A DNA stretch of 29,882 nt, taken from positions 1 through 29,882 of the forward strand of contig CAKTFH010000027.1 of the NCBI GenBank assembly GCA_934555895.1, written 5' to 3'. The notes beneath the pieces were generated by a model, which was not told the DNA's origin, did not search any database, and worked only from the letters and a program-made list of their open reading frames with translations. Below are positions 8,886 through 15,701 of the stretch, piece after piece (the first letter of the stretch is position 1; the number at the start of each line of letters is the position of its first letter). The translations under genes and the position numbers were made by a program. Origin of the DNA: an uncultured Muribaculaceae bacterium (GTDB lineage: Bacteria > Bacteroidota > Bacteroidia > Bacteroidales > Muribaculaceae).

Positions 8886-8921
8886 TCTCGTCTAAAATTT
8901 ATATAATCATTAATCCAATCC

Positions 8922-10121
8922 TTATTTTTTGGGCGCGATGATCACCACGCGGCTCAGGGCCGGGTCGTCGAAGAACATGTTGCCCACGCCGCCGTTCCAC
9001 TTCACATCGAAGCGGTCGGCTGCGATGCCGAACTCCTTCACCAGGTAGTCGCGCACCGACTGCGCGCGCTCGCGGCTCAGGGTCTCGTTTATCTCAGGTG
9101 TGCCGGTGGCCTTGTCGGCGTAACCTATGATGGTGAAGGTGGCCGACTTCGGGGTCGACTTCACCATGTTGGCCACCTGCTCGAGCTGGGCGCGGTCGGC
9201 GTTCGACAGCGAGCTCACGTTGATGGGGAAGTAGATTAGGTAGTTGCCGTTGGCGTTCACCACAGTGTTGTGCTGCACTGTCTTGCCGGCCATCTCCTTC
9301 TCGAGCTTCTCGTTGGCGGCGATGAGGTCGGCCACCTGGCGGCGAAGGTTGTTCACAGCCTCGTTGTCATACTCTACCACCTTCATCACCCTCGACTTCC
9401 AGCCGCGTGGAGCGAAGCGGTAGGTCACGCCGGCGGTCACGCTCAACAAGCCCTCGAAACTGCGGCCACCTGGCTCGCCGTCAAGTTCGTCGTTGGTTAC
9501 CGTACCCCTTATATCGAGATTGATGTCGAAAGCCTTCGAAATGTGGAACATGTTGAACACACCCACATTGCCTATCACCGAATTCTGATGGGGAGTGTCG
9601 TACACATGGCCCCAGCCCACGCCTATGTAGGGAGCGCAGCCGTAGACGCGGCTCTCCTTGTAGCCCCCGATGATGTTCGTGAGGTCGAACATCACATCAG
9701 CGTGCAGTGTGAGGAAGTTGAACTTCTGCTGGCACAGGAACCCGTAGGGGTTCGAGAACTTGCCGTCCACCGGCTTGCCCGTGTTGTAGATGCCACCGTT
9801 GCCCTCGGGACTCCAGGTCTGTGTGGCGCCCTTGGCATAGAGGCCGCTGTACATCAGTCGCACGCCGATAGAGGGCGAGAACCACTTGCCCACCGCCACA
9901 TCGATAGCCGGCGAAATGCGGTCGCCGAGCTTGCACTGGCGGTCATGGTCGCCGAAGAATATCTGCGGGCCCGCGCCTGCGCTGATAAACCAGTTGCTCC
10001 GGGCATCGGGGGCGATGCTCGTCACTGTCTCAGTGTACTCTTCTGCTACGAATCCAGCCTCCTGGGCCGACATGCCCGCCACGGAAAGCACTGCAGCGGT
10101 ACACAAAAGATACTTTTTCAT
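8922..10121 (-). CDS. OmpA-family outer membrane protein
   Basis: A 399-residue protein with a signal peptide (MKKYLLCTAAVLSVAGMSAQ). Residues ~40-245 are rich in aromatic-ended alternating strands (SNWFISAGAGPQIFFG; VYGCAPYIGVGWGHVYD), as in an outer membrane beta-barrel. A short coiled-coil linker lies near 250-285. A C-terminal OmpA-like peptidoglycan-binding domain follows, with FTIIGYADKATGTPEIN and the hallmark LSRERAQSVRDYLVKEFGI. The family tethers the outer membrane to the cell wall. The start ATG lies just after the fimbrillin gene, with a 38-base A+T-rich gap and no recognisable promoter, so co-transcription is likely. It may support or anchor the neighbouring fimbrillin; that link is inferred. 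Confidence 0.92.
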   Translation of the reverse strand: MKKYLLCTAAVLSVAGMSAQEAGFVAEEYTETVTSIAPDARSNWFISAGAGPQIFFGDHDRQCKLGDRISPAIDVAVGKWFSPSIGVRLMYSGLYAKGATQTWSPEGNGGIYNTGKPVDGKFSNPYGFLCQQKFNFLTLHADVMFDLTNIIGGYKESRVYGCAPYIGVGWGHVYDTPHQNSVIGNVGVFNMFHISKAFDINLDIRGTVTNDELDGEPGGRSFEGLLSVTAGVTYRFAPRGWKSRVMKVVEYDNEAVNNLRRQVADLIAANEKLEKEMAGKTVQHNTVVNANGNYLIYFPINVSSLSNADRAQLEQVANMVKSTPKSATFTIIGYADKATGTPEINETLSRERAQSVRDYLVKEFGIAADRFDVKWNGGVGNMFFDDPALSRVVIIAPKK

Positions 10122-10159
10122 TTAATTGATTTTTGTTTTGAGTGATTTATTATTGTTTT

Positions 10160-12391
10160 TTATTCCTTTACACAACGCACGGGATAGGCGCACCACGGGT
10201 AGGAGGTTTCCTGTGTCTTCACAGTGCCCCTGACGCCGGAGTTGCCGCTTCCGAGCCCCTTGTCAGGCTCCTTGTAGTTGCCGGAGCCTGTCAGATACAC
10301 AAAATGTCCGAGATAGACATTTCCTTTGCCTGTGGTGTTGGTCACTGCGCCGCAACTCAGCCAGCGGTGCGAGTTCTTCCCGTAATCTTTACGGTTTCCG
10401 GTTGTCACATTCGGGAAAAGATAGCCGTTGGCAGGATAATACACGCCCTCGGTATCGTTCTCGAAGCGCTTCATGTATATACCGTATCCGAAAATCTTGT
10501 CAGAATTGCTGGAGCTTCCGCAGGCGAAGCCGATGCGGCTCATATGCATACCCTTCGGAAGCCAGCGAGGCACGGTGCCGGAGTATACCGTATCGATGAC
10601 GCAGTTAAAACTCTGGCTGAGGGCCGGAATCTTCACGCCGTCCACTGTGGTGTAGCTACTTACGCCGCTCATGTTGCTCTCGTTCTTGTTAAGAGGTATG
10701 AAACTGTCGAAGGTATAGTAGCTCGGCACGCGGTAGCCAACCGGAGAGGGGTCGTAGATGGTCTTGACATCCGTCCACTTGCCCGAGGCATCCTGCCCGC
10801 TGAATTTTGCGTCGCCCCAGAGGAGTTCGACATCAGTTCCGAGCCAGTCGCCGTCGCCGTTCCCCTCATAGCGGTTGATAAGCTCCGCAGGATGCTGTAT
10901 CGACGCCTCTATGGTATGCTCGGCCTGCGACGCGCCCTTCCATACCGGAAACGCCGTCAGATCCTCTTCTTTGCCGCCGACATAACGCTTCAGGGAGTTT
11001 GGCATAGGGTCCTTGCGGCCCCACTGATAGCACATGGCACGGAGCACCACATCCTCGTCGGCCTCCACGCGAGCGGTCTGCAGCCGCTGTTCGTCGTTAG
11101 CCGGGAAGGCACCGAGGTCGCGGTCCATTATGCGATTCACCACGCCGCCCTTGGTGGTGTAGTCATAGGTTGCGGGCAACGTGTCGCCTGTGCCCCATAT
11201 ATGCCAGCTCCAGAGGATATTCCCCGTGGCTCCGACACCATCGTAGACAGCAATTACGGCGTTGCCCGTGTTACCGGTTGTGCGGTAGTGCACGCGGCCT
11301 TCGCGCAGCTCCACATCGGTGATGAAGCCGTCCACATCCTCCCACAGCAGCGCGGCCGATACCGGGGCTATGGTGGCGTCTTCGGTGTGGAAACCGGCAC
11401 CGGGAATGATGCCCTTCTGTCCGTTGCCGATCACCGTTGCCTTGAAGTCATGCTCTCCGGCGGTGGTAATCATATAGCAGTTGGCGGTCTCTTCCTCAGG
11501 CTCCGGGGTAAGCTCCTCGACCTTCAGACCGTCGCTGTAGAGGTTCAGTGTCAGGTTGAAGGTGTACACTGCGTCCGCCTTGAAATCGTAGGCTATGTGA
11601 CGCGTGAAGGTGGCCTTGTGCGAGTCGGTGAACACAGTTATCGTAACCTCGTCGTCGGCGTGCAGGTCGGGAGCCGCCGACATGTAGCCTGTCACGGTGC
11701 GGCCCTCGGAAAGCGCCGGCATACCGCTCCATCTCATGGTCACGCTGTTCGTCGTGTTGCCCGTGAAGGCATATGTACCGGCGGTGGCGTCGAAGGTAAA
11801 GTCGCCGGCCAGGGCGCGCCCCTCCGGGAGCGTAAGCGTGACGCCCGCGAGGGTCTCACCGGCCAGGGCAGTACCCGTAGCTTCCACATTGATACGGAAG
11901 AGCGCAAAGATGTGCCGGAAGTCGAACTCATCCGCTGCTTCGAGGCGCGGACTGCCGTACTTGTAGTCGCCCTCAAGCTTGCGGCTTGATAAGCTGTAGT
12001 GCTGCTCGGCCGGCAGCGTGCCCACCAACGATGTGACGGGATGGCCGTCGTTGGCGCTGCTGTAGGGATAATATGCGTATTGCGGAGAGTCGCAATTGCC
12101 CGTAAATGGTGCTCGGCCCGTGGGTGCGGTGGCGATGCAGCCGAAGCGGATGTTGGAACCCGTGGCGCCGTAGACGCCGATGGCATCGTCGGGAGTCCAA
12201 AGGATGCCGATGTGACCGCCTTCATATTCAGTGTTGTCGATGGCCGTGCGCGACGGCCCGCTCTCCGGCATTGTGCCGGCGTATATTACGGTGGTTCCTT
12301 CCGGTGTTGTTACCTCACCCGGCACTGTGTTGTCGCACGACATGGCAATCAACGAAAGTGTCGCGGCGAAAATGGAAAAGTGTTTATACAT
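10160..12391 (-). CDS. Fimbrillin-family surface lipoprotein
   Basis: A 743-residue protein starting at the ATG at 12391; the longer frame would need TTG at 12421. The N-terminus MYKHFSIFAATLSLIAMSC is a lipoprotein signal with the acceptor Cys after IAMS. Residues ~25-300 resemble a fimbrillin/Mfa1-like domain: SRTAIDN, then a W-T-P-D-D-A-I-G-V-Y strand and a YAYYPYSS strand. From about 310, ANCYMITTAGEHDF, GNAVIAVYD, ILWSWHIW, MDRDLGAF and YQWGRKDPMP form the C-terminal domain common in Bacteroidales fimbrial subunits. The end (CAYPVRCVKE) is the usual C-terminus of this group. It is expected on the cell surface, as an adhesin or pilus component. It sits between a terminator and ompA. Confidence 0.88.
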   Translation of the reverse strand: MYKHFSIFAATLSLIAMSCDNTVPGEVTTPEGTTVIYAGTMPESGPSRTAIDNTEYEGGHIGILWTPDDAIGVYGATGSNIRFGCIATAPTGRAPFTGNCDSPQYAYYPYSSANDGHPVTSLVGTLPAEQHYSLSSRKLEGDYKYGSPRLEAADEFDFRHIFALFRINVEATGTALAGETLAGVTLTLPEGRALAGDFTFDATAGTYAFTGNTTNSVTMRWSGMPALSEGRTVTGYMSAAPDLHADDEVTITVFTDSHKATFTRHIAYDFKADAVYTFNLTLNLYSDGLKVEELTPEPEEETANCYMITTAGEHDFKATVIGNGQKGIIPGAGFHTEDATIAPVSAALLWEDVDGFITDVELREGRVHYRTTGNTGNAVIAVYDGVGATGNILWSWHIWGTGDTLPATYDYTTKGGVVNRIMDRDLGAFPANDEQRLQTARVEADEDVVLRAMCYQWGRKDPMPNSLKRYVGGKEEDLTAFPVWKGASQAEHTIEASIQHPAELINRYEGNGDGDWLGTDVELLWGDAKFSGQDASGKWTDVKTIYDPSPVGYRVPSYYTFDSFIPLNKNESNMSGVSSYTTVDGVKIPALSQSFNCVIDTVYSGTVPRWLPKGMHMSRIGFACGSSSNSDKIFGYGIYMKRFENDTEGVYYPANGYLFPNVTTGNRKDYGKNSHRWLSCGAVTNTTGKGNVYLGHFVYLTGSGNYKEPDKGLGSGNSGVRGTVKTQETSYPWCAYPVRCVKE

Positions 12392-12437
12392 TAATTGTGA
12401 TATGACTGATAATATAAGCAACCGGTCAAACAGTTGC

Positions 12438-12449
12438 TTAATCGATTAA
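12438..12449. promoter_or_regulatory. Perfect 12-bp palindrome upstream of the fimbrillin gene
   Basis: TTAATCGATTAA lies 46 bases upstream of the fimbrillin start. The core TAATCGATTAAT recurs at 15431-15442, just upstream of the fimbrillin-PLC gene. No TAnnTTTG box was found in 12392-12535, so the promoter of this gene remains unassigned. Whether the palindrome is an operator is inference. Confidence 0.3.
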
Positions 12450-12532
12450 TAATAAGATAATTTCCCGTTCAAGGGATAACTTTCCGGAAGTTGTCGGCGC
12501 CGGCTGGCGCAAAGCTGCTTGCAAAAAGTATT

Positions 12533-12579
12533 CAAGGAGATGTGCCGGACATGACTTTCGGGTCCGGCACATCTCCCTT
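12533..12579 (-). terminator. Strong hairpin terminator ending the polysaccharide/fimbrillin-PLC operon
   Basis: GAGATGTGCCGGAC (12537-12550) pairs perfectly over 14 bases with GTCCGGCACATCTC (12562-12575), extended by CAAGG with CCTTG after a one-base bulge. On the - strand it begins only about ten bases after the stop of the fimbrillin-PLC gene and is followed by an interrupted T-run (TACTTTTTGC). Confidence 0.75.
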
Positions 12580-12587
12580 GGCATTAT

Positions 12588-15422
12588 TTATTTAAGGGGA
12601 TTCTGCGTGTTGTTTGTGAAATGCGAGTTCGTCTTGTCGCGTGCGCTGACTGCCGACGGAGTGCTGCTGTCATCACGCCGTAGCAACAGTGCCTTGTTGT
12701 TGTTGATGATGGCGCGAATCAGTTCTGTAGATTGGTATGTATCTTCCTGGCCTGTGGGCGGAATCGCATAGTTCATGAACACAAAGCCTACCGGTACCGG
12801 AGTTCGCGACGGATCAGATATTTTGCTTAATACATATGGATTCAACTGCGTGGCAACCGTCTGATAACCGCTTGCACCCGAGGATCCGTTGTAACCACCG
12901 ATAGCGACCTCATAGTAAGTGTTATGCAAGGGACTTGCATAATTCTTGGCAATCTCCTCATTTACAAGATCGATGGCATCTTTACGGTTTTGTATACTAG
13001 TTATATTATCCTGCTCGGTAAAACACCAGCGTAAAGATGTTTCAGGAGTAGAGAACGGAGCTACGGGCACTCCCCATTTCATGTTTACCGTCTGTGGTTT
13101 GGTTTCAGAATCATTGACCCAGCGTGAAAAAAGTGCCGGGGTATTTCCCGACCATCCTATACCATTATTACTGAGCAAATTCTCATTTTGACCGACACCA
13201 TCCGCATTCGGACTGCCATGGAAATTAGTATTTATCTTGGCAATCAGGTAGCCCTGAATATTTCTGATAGTAGTGTTCGATGTAATTTCATCAGTGTAGA
13301 GGACCTGTGATTTACCCGTACTTTCATTTGGGGTGTTACGTAATCTGTTCAGACAAGATTCGACAGCTATAGGCCACGCAGTCCAGTGGTCGATGGTTGT
13401 TGTACTATATGAGTAACTGTATTCCGGTTCTCCCCATTCATCAGCATCAGTAAATGTCCCGTCAGGGATAGTCCAGGTGACATTTGAAAGTGAAGCAGTT
13501 TGCCCGAAAGGACGCCTTCCATTCAGAGTCAAACCGGATTTGCTCCTGCGTCTGGTTTCTGTCACAGTTCTCCAAGGTACAGTGACCGGTCTACCGGTAT
13601 TTCCCCAGTCAAAACCGAATTCAAGGAACATAAATCCGGAGGGTTTCATATTGTTGGCAGCTGCAATAAGAGCATCGGAATATGATGCATCAGGATTATC
13701 ATCTGCTCCGGATATATTGGAAGTTCGGTATAACCTCAAATAGAATTCCGGGTATTGGTTATATGTTACAGTCTGCGTCTGTGTTACCGTTAAACCGGTT
13801 CCGGTGACATCATAATTTCCTATCCCCTCTCCGCCTGAAATCGAACCGCCTGCATTGGTATCCACACTTGGGTCTGCAGTTTCGGTTTTTTCATCTATTC
13901 TTTGTTCTTCATGCCAAGCTATATCCGCACTATTCACATTCGCAGTTGTAAGTGGCGTTTTAAAGTCGTTGTCAACGAATGGAACAGTGCCGTTGGCGGT
14001 GTGCACCTCAAACGCACGGATACCGGCATCATACAGTTGCTGAATTGTAACGCTTCCCTGTGCATTCGGGTTGGCGGCGTGCCAGGCACCCGGAATCGAC
14101 AGTTCAGAAAGATAGATGTCGGGATCAAGCTGACTTACCCACTTCGAGAGGTCGAAGTCCTCACCACGGGTTCGGAAATAGCCGAGTTTGACGGGATAAA
14201 TCTGACCTGTCGCAAAATTACCGTCATTTTCAAGCATCTGATAGAAGTCGCCACAGTTGGTCTGCAGATGCAGACGCAGTGTGTTGAGCGAGGTGTTGTC
14301 AATCTGACCGGGTATCAGGAATGCGCGCAGACGCATGTGATCTATATCGGATTCTGAGGGTGTTGCTCCGGCATTAAGTTCCTTACGGACAAAGAGTGTG
14401 GGATAATAAATTTTACCGGATTCTGACATCGATGTCTGCAACTGAACAGCAGCGCTACCGGTCACATTCTGAATCATGTTCGCCGTATTAATGGCAGACT
14501 CTGACATATTGATATCGAACGAGCCGGATATGGGCTTGTCATGATTGACAGCATACTGTGCGACATCGTCGGTCTGTTTGCCGTTTGCGTCTATATTGGG
14601 CGTTACAACCTCAATTGTCACATTCTGGATTTGAATAAATTTTGCCGCAGTTCCCTCGAAACCAGTTGTAGGATTAGCATTAGCACCAAGGGTATTGGGC
14701 GTTATAGGACCGTTGAGAGTAATATCGAGCACATCGGCAAGCACATTGAACCTCAAAGGCACTTTATTACCATACTCGTTGGATTTCATTGTCTTACGGG
14801 CTACCATCACAGCGGCTTCCATTGTCGGCATTGCGTAGATGGTCTTGGGGGTGAAATTTATTACCTGTCCATCTTTATACTGATCTGAATTATAATTGCT
14901 GATACTTGTGAGGTCAGTAAGCGCATTGCCATCTACAGCATCTACATTCTTATATTTGTAGTAGTGTGGATTCTGTTCAGCAATCACAGTTGCGCGGATG
15001 GTTGTTCCATTCATAGTCTCACTTGCCTTATCAGCAGGATAGAAGGCATAGAAATGGTAATCCTGGCCATCGGCACCCCACTGCACGCCAATCTCTCCTG
15101 TTTTTACGATTGATTCGGCGACATCCTGATCAGTTCCATGGTTCACCATATATCTGGCAAAACCGCGCTCGGGATTTTCCGGACAATAGATGTTGATATA
15201 CTCCTTGTCTGTCTGAACGTAGTTGCCCCAATATATTTGCTGATTGCCTTCTTCGGCCCAAGGCTCGGCATAGGTGGTACGACTGTTGCTTGAATTGTCG
15301 ATCGTGAAGACAACGTCGTCACCCTCATAGGCAATCGGGGCGCTGGGCGTGTCAATCTTGTCTTCGCACGCGGCAAGAAACAGCGGTGCGAGCGCAAGTA
15401 AATACTTATATTTCATAGTCAT
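12588..15422 (-). CDS. Lipoprotein fusing a fimbrillin-like half to a phospholipase C-like half
   Basis: A 944-residue lipoprotein. Either ATG (15422 or 15416) gives a signal ending in LFLAAC, with acceptor Cys at 19. Residues ~30-415 look like a fimbrillin/Mfa-like domain (SRTTYAEPW, QQIYWGNYV, YHFYAFYPA, then alternating beta strands). Residues ~430-915 resemble a PI-PLC-type TIM barrel: YLSELSIPGAWHAAN (438-451), QLYDAGIRAFEVHT (462-475), FMFLEFGF, WPIAVESCLNRL, IQGYLIAKINTN, and a closing PVGFVFMNYA followed by STELIRAIINNNKALLL. The IPGTHD loop of active PI-PLCs reads IPGAWHA here, with His one position late and Asp absent; the DIR motif reads EVH. The barrel may therefore be inactive or act on another phosphodiester. 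It is 15 bases downstream of the 74-residue gene and ends the operon. Confidence 0.78.
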   Translation of the reverse strand: MTMKYKYLLALAPLFLAACEDKIDTPSAPIAYEGDDVVFTIDNSSNSRTTYAEPWAEEGNQQIYWGNYVQTDKEYINIYCPENPERGFARYMVNHGTDQDVAESIVKTGEIGVQWGADGQDYHFYAFYPADKASETMNGTTIRATVIAEQNPHYYKYKNVDAVDGNALTDLTSISNYNSDQYKDGQVINFTPKTIYAMPTMEAAVMVARKTMKSNEYGNKVPLRFNVLADVLDITLNGPITPNTLGANANPTTGFEGTAAKFIQIQNVTIEVVTPNIDANGKQTDDVAQYAVNHDKPISGSFDINMSESAINTANMIQNVTGSAAVQLQTSMSESGKIYYPTLFVRKELNAGATPSESDIDHMRLRAFLIPGQIDNTSLNTLRLHLQTNCGDFYQMLENDGNFATGQIYPVKLGYFRTRGEDFDLSKWVSQLDPDIYLSELSIPGAWHAANPNAQGSVTIQQLYDAGIRAFEVHTANGTVPFVDNDFKTPLTTANVNSADIAWHEEQRIDEKTETADPSVDTNAGGSISGGEGIGNYDVTGTGLTVTQTQTVTYNQYPEFYLRLYRTSNISGADDNPDASYSDALIAAANNMKPSGFMFLEFGFDWGNTGRPVTVPWRTVTETRRRSKSGLTLNGRRPFGQTASLSNVTWTIPDGTFTDADEWGEPEYSYSYSTTTIDHWTAWPIAVESCLNRLRNTPNESTGKSQVLYTDEITSNTTIRNIQGYLIAKINTNFHGSPNADGVGQNENLLSNNGIGWSGNTPALFSRWVNDSETKPQTVNMKWGVPVAPFSTPETSLRWCFTEQDNITSIQNRKDAIDLVNEEIAKNYASPLHNTYYEVAIGGYNGSSGASGYQTVATQLNPYVLSKISDPSRTPVPVGFVFMNYAIPPTGQEDTYQSTELIRAIINNNKALLLRRDDSSTPSAVSARDKTNSHFTNNTQNPLK

Positions 15423-15437
15423 GTGATTAGTAATCGA

Positions 15438-15662
15438 TTAATTATTGGTGCTGTCGATTGGATCACCCCAACCGGTACTGCTGAAATCGTTGTAGGTGTG
15501 TCCATTACCGTCGTTCCCGGCCTCAGTGACTGTCTGTCCGGAGATATTTACGCCGGAGGCTTCCTCGCCGACGAATTTGGTGGAGCCTGTGCAGATGGGG
15601 CTTTCGAGCTCCACCCGTGTGACTGCCGTTTCCGGTTGTTCATAGTTTTTTTTCTTTTTCAT
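15438..15662 (-). CDS. Small YxxP-motif peptide (74 residues), possible modified precursor
   Basis: A 74-residue protein beginning MKKKKNYEQPETAVTRVELE, followed by SPICTGS and a polar, glycine- and asparagine-rich tail (NDGNGHTYNDFSSTGW and an end in STNN). It has no signal peptide or membrane segment. The short basic start, YxxP, alternating hydrophobics and a small-residue GS step are typical of a widespread group of short Bacteroidales proteins, often beside fimbrillin genes, whose function is unknown. It lies 39 bases after the BY-kinase and 15 before the fimbrillin-PLC gene, so it belongs to the same operon. YxxP also occurs in the leader region of lasso-peptide precursors bound by PqqD-like proteins, and a PqqD-like gene lies upstream; a substrate role is conjecture. 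Confidence 0.75.
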   Translation of the reverse strand: MKKKKNYEQPETAVTRVELESPICTGSTKFVGEEASGVNISGQTVTEAGNDGNGHTYNDFSSTGWGDPIDSTNN

Positions 15663-15701
15663 ACGATGTTAATTTGTGTGTTATGTTAATGTTGTTAATT
15701 G

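Noticed and set aside
10142..11989. A 615-codon + strand open frame
   Set aside because: Antisense of the fimbrillin-family lipoprotein, which has a lipobox and family motifs; the + frame has neither.
12588..15422. A secreted active phosphatidylinositol phospholipase C virulence factor
   Set aside because: The key His-Asp loop and the Arg motif are not conserved, so activity cannot be claimed from sequence.
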